Shown here: positions 24,259 to 35,389 of the stretch, in pieces | How positions within the stretch are numbered: position 1 is the stretch's first letter | How the letters are laid out: each line of letters begins with the position of its first letter | Notes under the pieces: model-generated | Databases searched by the model: none | What the model was told of the DNA's origin: nothing | What the model saw: only the letters and a program-made list of their open reading frames with translations | Made by a program: the position numbers and the translations under genes | From: JAPORK01 sp026710285 | GTDB taxonomy: Bacteria; Pseudomonadota; Gammaproteobacteria; Pseudomonadales; Endozoicomonadaceae | DNA: 64,000 bases | Direction of reading: 5' to 3' | Assembly: GCA_965201045.1 (NCBI GenBank) | Contig: OZ241746.1 | Coordinates: forward strand, 2,790,001 to 2,854,000

Positions 24259-27200
24259 TTATTGCCAAAATTTAAATACTATAAAACAATTAATATAACG
24301 ATCTTCCGGGGGTACATATCTAAAAAAACTTTCTTCCAGTTGATCACAGGTACACAAATCAAAGAGTATATAATACTCAACAGAGTGATATTCTATATAA
24401 ATATCATCACTAAACTTACCTATTATTTCTGCATGATGTGGAGCACTAATGAAAGCTATTTCACCGGCATTTAGTGGCACAGATTTAATTGATGTCATTT
24501 CTTTACCAGCAAATTTTTGATTAATTATCGTATCACCGTATTTATTGTATGATTCAATCAACATCCTTGAAAAGAGATAGGCATAATTTTCTCTTACTAT
24601 TTGTTCTTCATCATCTGAAACCTCCATTGTTCCCTCTTCTACTCCTGTTAAGTCAAATTTGATTTTTAAAAAAAGATCAAATTCCTCAAGATTGAGAGGT
24701 CGTTTCATTATTTTAGCAAATATCAGGATAGCTGCTGAATCACACTCTATTAAATAGCTGTGTAAATACAAAGTACTCCATGTTATGATAAGCTCATCAA
24801 AAGAATTAAGATTTATATAGTGCTTTCCGTCAAGAGTAGATAAAAAACCAGGTAATTTCTTTTTCAAAAATGCTACAACATCAAATACGCCTACTGTATC
24901 AGACGTTTGGGTTCTTCCGGGCATACTCAAAGGTAACGACTTCAATGGTATGTCATCGAACAAAGATATTTTTTTTGGTGTAAATAAATAGAGTCCTATA
25001 TCAACAGCAGCTGTGGCAGCCATAACAACCATTGCCGTAACACCTATGACAGAAGCGGCGATGTTTAACCCTTTATTAGCAGGTATCGCTGCTGCAACTA
25101 CAGGTACACTGCCTGCCAGGGTGGCTCCGACTGTTACTACTGATCCTAATAATGTACCTCCATAGGTATAAGCTGATCCGCCTAATGTGGCAACAGTGAG
25201 TGCAGAGGTGATAACAGCTCCCGCAATATTTGCCCATTTGTTATGCAGTGCACCTAATCCAAACGAGCAGATATAATTAGCCCACTTTAAGGTGGATCCA
25301 AGCCACCTGGGCATATTACCAGTTGGATCGCTATTCATTATCGGGTTGTTACTACCAAATCCATAACCACCTCCTGCCGGATCTTCACTGACAAAGTAAC
25401 GCTGCTGTGGATTATACGTCCGGTGACCTGCTCCTAAAAATTGCCATCCGGTAGCTGGATCAGTACGCTCTCCATCAAAACCAAAAAGTGTTTGCTGATA
25501 AGCGGGTAGTAAGTTTTTATTAGCGTGCCAGCACATTCCATAAGGACTGTATATATTACGCTGACTCAGTTGATATTGATGACTTCCCGGAGCCTGTGTC
25601 AATACACCAACCACATCACCTTTATAATTACTTTCATTATACTGATGAATAAGACCGTCAATGGTTTTGACAGCTCCATGATAACCAATGGTATGTGGCG
25701 TATCTTTTGGCGTGTTTATTTGTTCATTAATTAACTGTCGACCCTGGTAAAAAAGATAATGAATACCTAAGCGACTTTTTTCATATACTTCTCTTCCATT
25801 GCTATCATAATTATAATCACTCTGTTCTCCATTAGGTTTAAGCACCTGGGTTATCTGATTAAAAGCAGTATATGCAATATGATTACCTTCTCCGTCCGTT
25901 GTCATATTACCCATAACATCATACCTGAAATTATGTATTGACTCAGACTGATGATCCCACTCTGTACTAATACGTTGCAGGCGTAAGGGTACAGAAGGAT
26001 CGGTATAATCATAGTGAACTGTTTTTTTAAGACTTTGATGTTGTACGCTGCTTTGTAACGATTCATGTATCTGTGCAATACGGTTAAGTGGTGTAAAAGA
26101 ATAATCCTGCCGGGTAATAATCGGAGCTTTTTGTAAGCTGCTTCCTAAAAGATCAGTATCTCTCGGACAAAGTGGTAATCCGGAAAAACCATCGCAGGTC
26201 ATTGTGATCAGATTATTCAATGCATCGTATTTATAGTTAAGAATGGCTTTTTGATTATTACTTGCCTGATAAATCTTTTGCATAATATTATTATTTGCAT
26301 CATAAGTGAATGACCAGGAAGATAACAGCTTGTTGTTAAGTTCATCACTTACATTGTTTGCATGACCAAAAGGGTCATAGTTAATTTTTCTCTGCATACC
26401 ACTGCCATAATAAACAACAAGAATACGAGAGAAGTCATCATAATCAAATGTAGAGAGTACAACTGGCTTTTTATGATCATGTTGATAATCTACTTCAGTT
26501 ATCCGTCCTAATGTATCATAAATATTTTGTGTTTGATTAGCATCAATGTCAGTAACACTGATAACTCTTCTATTTTTATCATACTTCCACTGCATTTTAT
26601 AGTTTCTGTAATTACCTGTTCCAATATGTTGAAGATACAACAGAAGACCATCATCACTATAAGTAAACAGTGTTTTTCCTGTATTGTCTGTTTGTGCTGT
26701 AACCCTTAAAGTTAAAGGATCATAGCTTATTTCTTTTTGAGTTTTTCCATCAAGCTGTTCACTAACAGGTAGCCAGAGCTGGTTATATTTTGATGCTGTT
26801 ACATGACCGTCTGGTGTTGTGGTAGTCGCCAGTTTTCCCTCTTTGGTATAGATGAATTCAGTAGGAAGACCATTTTCTCCGGCATGCCATAATAATTCAC
26901 CTGCTGCATTATATTCAGCAGATGATAACAGATAATTTCCACCAGAGACAGGCTGTGCCCAATGCTGAATAACCTTTCCGTTCAGGTCATAAACATTATG
27001 AGTTATATCTCCTTTGGGATCAGTAATATTAATAACCCTTCCCATTGAGTCATACTCTTTTTTTACAACATGCCCTAAAGGGTCTGTTGAAGTAACTATA
27101 CGACCAAAACCATCATAAGTCATTGTGTAAACTTTAATAGCTGATGAATGGATTCTTTTGCCGGAGATACTACATAATTGTTCAGGAGAAAGTACAGTTT

Positions 27201-29706
27201 CATTATTTCCAGCAAATAACAGCTGTTCAGTTGGTTTATAGAGTATATTGGCATGAGTTACAGAAATAGGAGAATACTTGCCATTAGCACTTTGCTGGTA
27301 ACTGATGGCACAGCGCTGTGAATCATCATACAGGTTGATATTTGTTCTTCCGTCTGGTAAATGTACACGGAGACTTCTACCTGAATCATCATACTCCTGC
27401 GTTGTAGTTAATGTTTCTATTTTACCTGACGGAGAAATAATATAGGCAGATTTGGCTGCTACACGTCCATAGTTGTCATAAATAATTTTGTTAACAGGAA
27501 TCCAGCTATTAGCAATCGCTTTTCCATCATCTGATAAAGCTTCACGAAACTGCATCAACGCTCTTCCTGCTCCGTCAAAAATAGCTTTACTTTGCAATCC
27601 ATTGGTGGCTGTGGTTATCAGTTGATTATGATTTGGAGAAACCGTATATTGATAATAAGTCTTTGCAGCGAAAGGCGTTCCGATATTTAAATTTTTTTGA
27701 ACCATCCTATCCCACAAATCATAGTGATAGTGGATAGTATTTTTACCTGAAGCATCCGTCTGTTGTAATACGTGATTAGTGAACAGGCTTGTGGTGACAA
27801 ATGCAGAAAACCGTTTTTTGCCTGCACCTAATTCAGTCACACTATATGTTGTCTTGCTGCGACTGTCTGCATTCATTTTATAATAATAATCATGAATAAT
27901 TTCATGGAGTTTTGATGATTTGTGAGCCTTATCTGTTAGTATCGTCTGTTTCAATAATCCATAGGTCAGGCTGTTATCTGCATCCTGATAATAATGACGG
28001 GTTGTTGTAACTTCCTGTACTCCTGATTGCGTTGTTTGATGATCCAGCACTAAAATATAACCATTCCCGTTTCGGTTTGGTAGTTTGCGATAGTAATTAC
28101 GGCTAATAACCGGTTTAAGCTGAGTTGATCCGATACTGGCAGGCCATGAAATGACAGATTTTTTTAATGAACCTAAATTCCAGCTATCAGGTTCGGCAGG
28201 ACACTGTGTATCTCCTTTGAATGGGCAATAATAAATCTTACTTAAACGACCATAAGCATCTCTATAAGAAATCATTCTTCCCAGCTTATCATAACTGTAA
28301 GTTTCGGTGGATGTTGCTGGTATATCTGAATTCTCACTCCAAATGCTTTTAATGATTTTCAATGGCTGACTATAAGTCAGTGGTAATTCTTCAAAAGAAG
28401 AGTGAGCGCAACCATTGGGTTGATCTGCATCACAGAAAAAAGTTTGTACTTCTGATAAGTGATGACCGGTACGATCACTGATTCTTTGATCATCAATAAG
28501 TAAGTGGTATTTGTTGTAGGTGCGAACTTCACGAAAAATCCCGTTATCTTCCTGTGTCTGATAGGTATAACTAACCGGTGCTTCAAACAAAATATCTCTT
28601 TTTTCAGAAGCAGTTGTTGCCAGTTGAGCATTAAAACCCAGGTAATTATGTTCATTACTATTGGTTTTACTATATTTGTATGTTTCCTGCATAATGGGTT
28701 GCCCTGCACCCGGATCAACACTTTTACTGGTAATGACACAAAGTGCATGAGCTAAAAAATTTTCTACTCCGCTTATTTTCATTGCATCAGTACAATTATA
28801 AGTAAAGGTTTCTGTTAATCCTGTGGGATAATTTGTTTTGGTGAGCAGGTGACCCGCATAACTGAAATTTAAACCATAACCGTTATGACGCTGTTTTAAA
28901 GGTAATATAATCTTACGCAGTTCACTGTTTTTTGTATTGAGCAGTACTGAAACTGGCTGCCCTTCACTGCCTTTGCTAATCACTTCTATAGCGTTTTTTT
29001 TATATGACAGTATAATTTTATGCCCCTGATCATCACTGACAGACTGCAGCTGATGAGTTCCTTGCTGATAACCAAAATGTACCCGCCAGCCATCTTGTTG
29101 TTCTAGCATTGTTTCATAACCCTGATGATCTAAGGTTTCCCGTAAACCATTGGCGTAAGTAATAGTAAAATGTTTTTCTTTTGTACCATCAATATGAATA
29201 TCATGCATTTTATGGTATAAAGGAAACCACTGACCATTATTTTTTTCTTGCAGATAAAAGTTTTGCCCTATAGAGGTTACCAGGCTATTAGTTATCGGAT
29301 TAAAGTGAGTTAAATTCCAACTCCAGCCCATACCCAGTCCGTCAGTATTGGTATTGTCATTACTGCTATAGTTAACTTCCAGATCAATGTTGGGACCATG
29401 CCCCAGGTTGCTGAGCAGACTTCCTGCTTTAACGTGTACACTTAAAATACCGGTTCCTGGATCAATTTGTGCTCCCCATACACCTTTGAAATTAAAAGCA
29501 TTTGACCATGGACTACCTTCGGAGGATTCTGTTGCAGATAAAGTTATTTGATGACCAGATGATTTTTTGTTGTGATTATTTTTATGTAAAGAAAACAGAG
29601 TAGCAGATGAATAAACAACAATCGTTGTATAAAAATAAAATAATATAAAGAAAAATATTATACAATTTGTTAGGATTAAATATTGTTTATATAAATTAAA
29701 TTTCAT
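24259..29706 (-). CDS. Giant secreted YD-repeat (Rhs-like) protein, array member 3
   Basis: An 1815-aa paralogue. Its signal peptide differs from the others (MKFNLYKQYLILTNCIIFFF), and the A-tract after it is interrupted. Its first third matches member 4 best (shared NANTNTDG/DNTNTDG, GFNAQLATTASEK, YQTQEDNGIF), while the later YD repeats and core match members 1, 2 and 5, so it is mosaic. The tail has INLNSFDELIITWSTLY, IECDSAAILIFAK (Cys near 1651) and APHHAEIIGKFSDDIYIEY (His near 1757), again the Cys/His pair. An Asp/Glu-rich insert (VSDDEEQIV) lies between them. Only 92 bp separate its start from the stop of member 4. Confidence 0.85.
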   Translation of the reverse strand: MKFNLYKQYLILTNCIIFFFILFYFYTTIVVYSSATLFSLHKNNHNKKSSGHQITLSATESSEGSPWSNAFNFKGVWGAQIDPGTGILSVHVKAGSLLSNLGHGPNIDLEVNYSSNDNTNTDGLGMGWSWNLTHFNPITNSLVTSIGQNFYLQEKNNGQWFPLYHKMHDIHIDGTKEKHFTITYANGLRETLDHQGYETMLEQQDGWRVHFGYQQGTHQLQSVSDDQGHKIILSYKKNAIEVISKGSEGQPVSVLLNTKNSELRKIILPLKQRHNGYGLNFSYAGHLLTKTNYPTGLTETFTYNCTDAMKISGVENFLAHALCVITSKSVDPGAGQPIMQETYKYSKTNSNEHNYLGFNAQLATTASEKRDILFEAPVSYTYQTQEDNGIFREVRTYNKYHLLIDDQRISDRTGHHLSEVQTFFCDADQPNGCAHSSFEELPLTYSQPLKIIKSIWSENSDIPATSTETYSYDKLGRMISYRDAYGRLSKIYYCPFKGDTQCPAEPDSWNLGSLKKSVISWPASIGSTQLKPVISRNYYRKLPNRNGNGYILVLDHQTTQSGVQEVTTTRHYYQDADNSLTYGLLKQTILTDKAHKSSKLHEIIHDYYYKMNADSRSKTTYSVTELGAGKKRFSAFVTTSLFTNHVLQQTDASGKNTIHYHYDLWDRMVQKNLNIGTPFAAKTYYQYTVSPNHNQLITTATNGLQSKAIFDGAGRALMQFREALSDDGKAIANSWIPVNKIIYDNYGRVAAKSAYIISPSGKIETLTTTQEYDDSGRSLRVHLPDGRTNINLYDDSQRCAISYQQSANGKYSPISVTHANILYKPTEQLLFAGNNETVLSPEQLCSISGKRIHSSAIKVYTMTYDGFGRIVTSTDPLGHVVKKEYDSMGRVINITDPKGDITHNVYDLNGKVIQHWAQPVSGGNYLLSSAEYNAAGELLWHAGENGLPTEFIYTKEGKLATTTTPDGHVTASKYNQLWLPVSEQLDGKTQKEISYDPLTLRVTAQTDNTGKTLFTYSDDGLLLYLQHIGTGNYRNYKMQWKYDKNRRVISVTDIDANQTQNIYDTLGRITEVDYQHDHKKPVVLSTFDYDDFSRILVVYYGSGMQRKINYDPFGHANNVSDELNNKLLSSWSFTYDANNNIMQKIYQASNNQKAILNYKYDALNNLITMTCDGFSGLPLCPRDTDLLGSSLQKAPIITRQDYSFTPLNRIAQIHESLQSSVQHQSLKKTVHYDYTDPSVPLRLQRISTEWDHQSESIHNFRYDVMGNMTTDGEGNHIAYTAFNQITQVLKPNGEQSDYNYDSNGREVYEKSRLGIHYLFYQGRQLINEQINTPKDTPHTIGYHGAVKTIDGLIHQYNESNYKGDVVGVLTQAPGSHQYQLSQRNIYSPYGMCWHANKNLLPAYQQTLFGFDGERTDPATGWQFLGAGHRTYNPQQRYFVSEDPAGGGYGFGSNNPIMNSDPTGNMPRWLGSTLKWANYICSFGLGALHNKWANIAGAVITSALTVATLGGSAYTYGGTLLGSVVTVGATLAGSVPVVAAAIPANKGLNIAASVIGVTAMVVMAATAAVDIGLYLFTPKKISLFDDIPLKSLPLSMPGRTQTSDTVGVFDVVAFLKKKLPGFLSTLDGKHYINLNSFDELIITWSTLYLHSYLIECDSAAILIFAKIMKRPLNLEEFDLFLKIKFDLTGVEEGTMEVSDDEEQIVRENYAYLFSRMLIESYNKYGDTIINQKFAGKEMTSIKSVPLNAGEIAFISAPHHAEIIGKFSDDIYIEYHSVEYYILFDLCTCDQLEESFFRYVPPEDRYINCFIVFKFWQ

Positions 29707-29798
29707 GATGATGTTACTATCAATAAAATATTTATGATATCTGAGAGAAGATTTTTTATCTTAAATTATCACCAGTTTATTGTTTCTCAGTTACAATT

Positions 29799-32700
29799 TT
29801 ATTTGAATGGAAATTTTGTAATAGATATATAATAACGATCCTCAGGTAAAGGTTGAGCACTAAAAAGTATTGCGTCAAGTTTATCAGCAGTTTTTATATC
29901 AAAGCGCACCGAACTACGGTAAGGGGTAAATGACATGTAAGCATTATCAGCTAGCTTACCTACTATTTGTGCGTGATTGAGAAGTCTGATTTGAAATACT
30001 TCACCAGGATTTACCGGTATATTCCGAATGGATAGTGCTTGTATTCCAGAGAGCTTATGCAGAGTAACTTTCCACCGGGATATGCTGTTGTAAATAGATT
30101 GAATAGATTTTTCATACATATCTTTTATCATTGCGCGTTCTGCATCAGGCGTAAATTTTGTTACTGCAGATACACGATTTCTAATCTTAAAGAAAGTTTC
30201 TAAAAGTCCAAAGTGAATAGGTTCTTTCATCATTTTAGCCATGATCAGCATAGTGAGTGAATCACATTTTATCATGCCATTAAATATTTTGTACATATCA
30301 CAAATCTGATCAAAAGAATCAATGCGTAAATAAGGTATTCCGTTGTTCATTGTTATTAAATCAGGGAATGTCTCGCGAATACGTTGTGTAACGCTAGATA
30401 AATCTACTCTGCAAACAGAGTGGCTTCGGGAAAATGCGGCAGCTCTGCCGGTTCCGGCATCACTGGTCTCAGTAGTGGCACCTGCTTTAGTAACACTGGT
30501 TTCTACAGATAAGACTCCTTCTTCTTCAGCAAGTGATGTTATTTCCGGTGTAAATAAATATAACCCTACATCAACAGCAGCTGTGGCAATCATGCAGACC
30601 GCTTCCGTCATGCCCGCTATAGCAGCTGCAATACTCAGTCCCTTATTGGCAGGTATGGCTGCGGCTACTACAGGCACACTACCTGCCAGCGTTGCTCCGG
30701 CTGCTACTGTCGCTGCTAACAATGTACCTCCACAGGTATAAGCTGAACTGCCTAATGTTGCAACAGTGAGTGCGGCAGAAGCGACAGCGCCTGCAATATT
30801 TGCCCATTGTTTATGCAGTGCATCTAATCCAAAAGAGCAAATGTAATTAGCCCACTTAAAAGTGGATCCAAGCCATTTCGGTATATTCCCGCTCGGATCA
30901 CTGTTCATGATCGGGTTATTACTACCAAAACCATAACCGCCTCCTGCTGGGTCTTCACTGACAAAGTAACGCTTTTTTGGATTATACGTGCGATGCCCAT
31001 TTCCCATGAATTGCCATCCGGTAGCAGGATCAGTGCGCTCACCATCAAAGCCAAAAAGTGTTTGCTGATAAGCGGGCAGTGAATTTTTATTAGTATGCCA
31101 GCGCATTCCATAAGGACTATAAATATTGCGTTGACTTAACTGGTAACTGTTGTTTGTCGTGTTTTTTTTCAATACACTGATTATATCACCTTTATAATTA
31201 CTCTCAGTATATTTCTGAACAGAACCATCAATGGTTTTAGCAATATTCTGATAACCAATCATGTGTGATGTCTCTTCTTCTGTACTTATTTTCTCATTAA
31301 TCAGGTGAGAACCCCGGTAAAAAAGCTCCCGAATACCTGAATGACTTTTTTCATACACTTCCCTTCCATTACCATCATAATCATAATAACTCTGCTCTCC
31401 ATCAGGTTTGATCACTCTGATTATCTGATTAAAAGCATTATATGTAATATGATTACCTTCTCCATCTATTGTCATATTACCCGCAACATCGTATTTGAAA
31501 TTATGTGTTAGTTCAGGCTGATGATTCCACGTTATACCAATACGTTGCAGACGCAGTGGTACGGAAGGGTTTGTATAATCATAGTGGATTATTTTTTGAA
31601 GGCTTTGGTGTTGTAACACACTTTGTAATGACTCATGTACCTGCGCAATGCGATTAAGTGGTGTAAAGTAATAGTCTTGTCGGGTAATAATCGGCACTTT
31701 TTGCAAGCGGATTCCTAAAAAATCAGTATCTCTTGGACACAGTGGTAATCCGGAAGAGCCATTGCAGGTCATTTCAGTCAGATTATTCAATGCATCATAT
31801 TTATAATTAATGATAGCCTGCTGATTATTGTTTGTTTGATAAAGCTTTTTTATAATATTATCATTTTTATCATAAGTAAACGACCATGCAGATAGCAATT
31901 TATTATTCAGTGTATCACTAATATTTTTTGAACGATCGAAAGGATCATAATCAAATTTTCTCTGCATACCACTGCCATAATGAATAGCAATAATACGTGA
32001 AAAATTATCATAACTGAATGCAGACAATAGAACCGGTTTTTGATGATCTTGTTGATAATCTATTTCTTTTATTCGTCCTAATGAATCATAAACATTTTCC
32101 GTTTGGTTAGCATTAATATCAGTGACACTAATAATTCTTCTGTTTCTATCATATTTCCATTGTAGTGTATAGTTTGGATAATGATATATTCCCAGGTGCT
32201 GAAGATGCATCATAAGACCATCATCACTATAAGTAAATAGTGTTTTACCGGTATTATCTGTCTGTGCTGTAACCTGTAAAGTAACAGGATCATAACTTAT
32301 CCGGAGCTGAGGTTTTTTATCAAGAGATTCACTGACAGGCAATCCAATTGTGTTATACTGCAATGCCATAAGATGACCATCTGGTGTTGTGCTGGTAGCC
32401 AGTTTTCCTTCTTTGGTATAGGTAAACTCAGTAGGAAGACTATCTTCTCCGGCGTTCCATAATAATTCACCTGCTGCATTATATTCAGCAGAAAATAATA
32501 AATAATTTCCACCAGAGGCAGGTTGTGCATAGCGCTGAATAACATGACCAACCAAATCATAAATATTATGTTTTTTATCCCCTTTGGGATCAATAATATT
32601 GGTGACTCTTCCCATCCCGTCATACTCTTTTTTTACAATATTTCCCAAAGGGTCTGTGGAAGCGACTATACGACCAAAACCATCATAAGTCATTGTGTAA

Positions 32701-35273
32701 ACTTTAATAGCTGATAAATTTGTTTTATCTGTGGATATATTACATAATTTTTCAGTAGATGCTATGGTATGAGTATTTTCCGGAATTAACAACCATTTAA
32801 CCGGTTTATATAAAATATTAGCACGAGTTACAGAAATAGCTGAATACCTTCCCGTAGCACTTTGCTGGTAACTGATGGCACAGCGTTGTGTATCATCATA
32901 ATTATTAATATCTGTTTTTCCGTCCGGATGATGGATGTGAATAATTCTGCCTGAATCATCATATTCCTGTGTTGTAGTTAGTGTTTCCATTTTACCTGAT
33001 ACAGAAATAAGATAAGCAGATTTAGCGATTACACGCCCATAGTTGTCATAAATAATTTTATTAACAGGGATCCAGTGGTTAGTAATAGCTTTTCCATCAT
33101 CGGATAAAGCTTCACGAAATTCCACTAAAAATCTTCCAGCTCCGTCAAAAATAATTTTACTTTGCAATCCATTAGCATCTGTGACAATTAGCTGATCATG
33201 TTGTGGAGAAACCGTATATTGATAGTAAGTTTTTGTAGCAAAAGGAGTTCCCACATTGACATCTTTCTCCACCAGTCTGTCCCATAAATCATAGTGATAG
33301 CGGATAGTATTTTTACCGGCAGCATCAACCTTTTGTAATACGTGATTAGTGAACAGGCTTGTGGTGACAAATGCAGAAAAGCGTTTTTTGCCTGCACCTA
33401 ATTCAATCGCACTGTATGTTGTTTTGCTGCGACTGTCCGCACTCATTTTATAATAATAATCATGAATAATTTCATGGAGTTTGGATGATTTGTGAGCCTT
33501 ATCTGTTAGTATCGTCTGTTTCAATAATCCATAGGCCAGGCTGTTATCTGCATCCTGATAATAATGACGGGTTGTTGTAACTTCCTGTACTCCTGATTGC
33601 GTTGTTTGATGATCCAGCACTAAAATATAACCATTCCCTTTTCGGTTTGGTAGTTTGCGATAGTAATTACGGCTAATAACCGGTTTAAGCTGAGTTGATC
33701 CGATACTGGCAGGCCATGAAATGACAGATTTTTTTAATGAACCTAAATTCCAGCCATCAGGTTCGGCAGGACACTGTGTATCTCCTTTGAATGGGCAATA
33801 ATAAATCTTACTTAAACGACCATAAGCATCTTTATAAGAAATCATTCTTCCCAGCTTATCATAACTGTAAGTTTCAGTGGATGTTGCTGGTATATCTGAA
33901 TTCTCACTCCAAACGCTTTTAATGATTTTCAATGGCTGACTATAAGTCAGTGGTAATTCTTCAAAAGAAGAGTGAGCGCAACCATTGGTTTGATTTGCAT
34001 CACAGAAAAAAGTTTGCACTTCTGATAAGCGATGACCGGTACGATCACTGATTCTTTGATCATCAATAAGTAAGTGATATTTGTTGTAGGTGCGAACTTC
34101 ACGAAAAATCCCGTTATCTTCCTGTGTCTGATAGGTATAACTAACCGGTGCTTCAAACAAAATATCTCTTTTTTCAGAAGCAGTTGTTGCCAGTTGAGCA
34201 TTAAAACCCAGGTAATTATGTTCATTACTATTGGTTTTACTATATTTGTATGTTTTCTGCATAATGGGTTGCCCTGCACCCGGATCAACACTTTTACTGG
34301 TAATGACACAAAGTGCATGAGCTAAAAAATTTTCTACTCTGCTTATTTTCATTGCATCAGTACAATTATAAGTAAAGGTTTCTGTTAATCCTGTGGGATA
34401 ATTTGTTTTGGTGAGCAGGTGACCCGTATAACTGAAATTTAAACCATAACCGTTATGACGCTGTTTTAAAGGTAATATAACCTTACGCAGTTCACTGTTT
34501 TTTGTATTGAGCAGTACTGAAACTGGCTGCCCTTCACTGCCTTTGCTAATCACTTCTATAGCGTTTTTTTTATATGACAGTATAATTTTATGCCCCTGAT
34601 CATCACTGACAGACTGTAACCGATGTGTCCCTTTCTGATAAGCAAAATATACCCGCCAGCCATTTTGCTGTTCCAGTGTTTTTTCATAACCATGATGATC
34701 TAATATCTCCCGTAAACCATTGGCGTAAGTAATAGTAAAATGTTTTTCTTTTGTACCATCAATATGAATATCATGCATTTTATGGTATAAAGGATACCAC
34801 TGACCATTATTTTTTTCTTGCAGATAAAAGTTTTGCCCTATAGAGGTTACCAGGCTATTGGTTATCGGATTAAAGTGAGTTAAATTCCAACTCCAGCCCA
34901 TACCCAGTCCGTCAGTATTGGTATTGGCGTTACTGCTATAGTTAACTTCCAGATCAATATTGGGACCATGCCCCAGGTTGCTGAGCAGACTTCCTGCTTT
35001 AACGTGTACACTTAAAATACCGGTTCCTGGATCAATTTGTGCTCCCCATACACCTTTGAAATTAAAAGCATTTGACCATAGGCTACCTTTGGAGGATTCT
35101 GTTGCAGATAAAGCCACCTGATGATCAGGTGATTTTTTTTTATGCTCATTTTTATGTGAAGGAAATAAAGCAGATGAACAGATAGCATTCGACGTATAAA
35201 AAATAAGTAATACAGAAAATAATTTTATAACATTTGTTAATATTGACTTCTGTTTAAGTAATTGAAATTTCAT
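29799..35273 (-). CDS. Giant secreted YD-repeat (Rhs-like) protein, array member 4
   Basis: An 1824-aa paralogue, the most divergent of the five. Up to about residue 645 it is nearly identical to member 3, then it departs from all others through the YD repeats (VNVGTPFATKTYYQY, HIHHPDGKTDINNYD) while keeping the motif pattern, core boundary (SNNPIMNSDPSGN) and hydrophobic region. The tail has LRIDSFDQICDMYKIFN, IKCDSLTMLIMAK (Cys near 1668) and LLNHAQIVGKLADNAYMSF (His near 1766), closely related to the tail of member 5. The start codon region is tandemly duplicated (see 35257-35312). Only 116 bp separate it from member 5; no immunity gene fits. Confidence 0.85.
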   Translation of the reverse strand: MKFQLLKQKSILTNVIKLFSVLLIFYTSNAICSSALFPSHKNEHKKKSPDHQVALSATESSKGSLWSNAFNFKGVWGAQIDPGTGILSVHVKAGSLLSNLGHGPNIDLEVNYSSNANTNTDGLGMGWSWNLTHFNPITNSLVTSIGQNFYLQEKNNGQWYPLYHKMHDIHIDGTKEKHFTITYANGLREILDHHGYEKTLEQQNGWRVYFAYQKGTHRLQSVSDDQGHKIILSYKKNAIEVISKGSEGQPVSVLLNTKNSELRKVILPLKQRHNGYGLNFSYTGHLLTKTNYPTGLTETFTYNCTDAMKISRVENFLAHALCVITSKSVDPGAGQPIMQKTYKYSKTNSNEHNYLGFNAQLATTASEKRDILFEAPVSYTYQTQEDNGIFREVRTYNKYHLLIDDQRISDRTGHRLSEVQTFFCDANQTNGCAHSSFEELPLTYSQPLKIIKSVWSENSDIPATSTETYSYDKLGRMISYKDAYGRLSKIYYCPFKGDTQCPAEPDGWNLGSLKKSVISWPASIGSTQLKPVISRNYYRKLPNRKGNGYILVLDHQTTQSGVQEVTTTRHYYQDADNSLAYGLLKQTILTDKAHKSSKLHEIIHDYYYKMSADSRSKTTYSAIELGAGKKRFSAFVTTSLFTNHVLQKVDAAGKNTIRYHYDLWDRLVEKDVNVGTPFATKTYYQYTVSPQHDQLIVTDANGLQSKIIFDGAGRFLVEFREALSDDGKAITNHWIPVNKIIYDNYGRVIAKSAYLISVSGKMETLTTTQEYDDSGRIIHIHHPDGKTDINNYDDTQRCAISYQQSATGRYSAISVTRANILYKPVKWLLIPENTHTIASTEKLCNISTDKTNLSAIKVYTMTYDGFGRIVASTDPLGNIVKKEYDGMGRVTNIIDPKGDKKHNIYDLVGHVIQRYAQPASGGNYLLFSAEYNAAGELLWNAGEDSLPTEFTYTKEGKLATSTTPDGHLMALQYNTIGLPVSESLDKKPQLRISYDPVTLQVTAQTDNTGKTLFTYSDDGLMMHLQHLGIYHYPNYTLQWKYDRNRRIISVTDINANQTENVYDSLGRIKEIDYQQDHQKPVLLSAFSYDNFSRIIAIHYGSGMQRKFDYDPFDRSKNISDTLNNKLLSAWSFTYDKNDNIIKKLYQTNNNQQAIINYKYDALNNLTEMTCNGSSGLPLCPRDTDFLGIRLQKVPIITRQDYYFTPLNRIAQVHESLQSVLQHQSLQKIIHYDYTNPSVPLRLQRIGITWNHQPELTHNFKYDVAGNMTIDGEGNHITYNAFNQIIRVIKPDGEQSYYDYDGNGREVYEKSHSGIRELFYRGSHLINEKISTEEETSHMIGYQNIAKTIDGSVQKYTESNYKGDIISVLKKNTTNNSYQLSQRNIYSPYGMRWHTNKNSLPAYQQTLFGFDGERTDPATGWQFMGNGHRTYNPKKRYFVSEDPAGGGYGFGSNNPIMNSDPSGNIPKWLGSTFKWANYICSFGLDALHKQWANIAGAVASAALTVATLGSSAYTCGGTLLAATVAAGATLAGSVPVVAAAIPANKGLSIAAAIAGMTEAVCMIATAAVDVGLYLFTPEITSLAEEEGVLSVETSVTKAGATTETSDAGTGRAAAFSRSHSVCRVDLSSVTQRIRETFPDLITMNNGIPYLRIDSFDQICDMYKIFNGMIKCDSLTMLIMAKMMKEPIHFGLLETFFKIRNRVSAVTKFTPDAERAMIKDMYEKSIQSIYNSISRWKVTLHKLSGIQALSIRNIPVNPGEVFQIRLLNHAQIVGKLADNAYMSFTPYRSSVRFDIKTADKLDAILFSAQPLPEDRYYISITKFPFK

Positions 35274-35312
35274 GAGGATACTACAGTAATTGAAATTTCA
35301 TAAGGATACTAC
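35257..35312. repeat. 28-bp tandem duplication across the start codon of array member 4
   Basis: The 28-bp unit beginning AGTAATTGAAATTTCAT occurs twice in a row (35257-35284 and 35285-35312) with one base difference. On the minus strand the upstream copy gives ATG followed by five codons and a TAG, i.e. a six-codon leader peptide (MKFQLL), before the true ATG. No other array member has this. Confidence 0.85.
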
Positions 35313-35389
35313 TTTTATTAGAGTAATTCTAATGTTTGAAATATTTTTATTTTAAATGGTCATCAGTTTATTATTTATAAATTACAATT

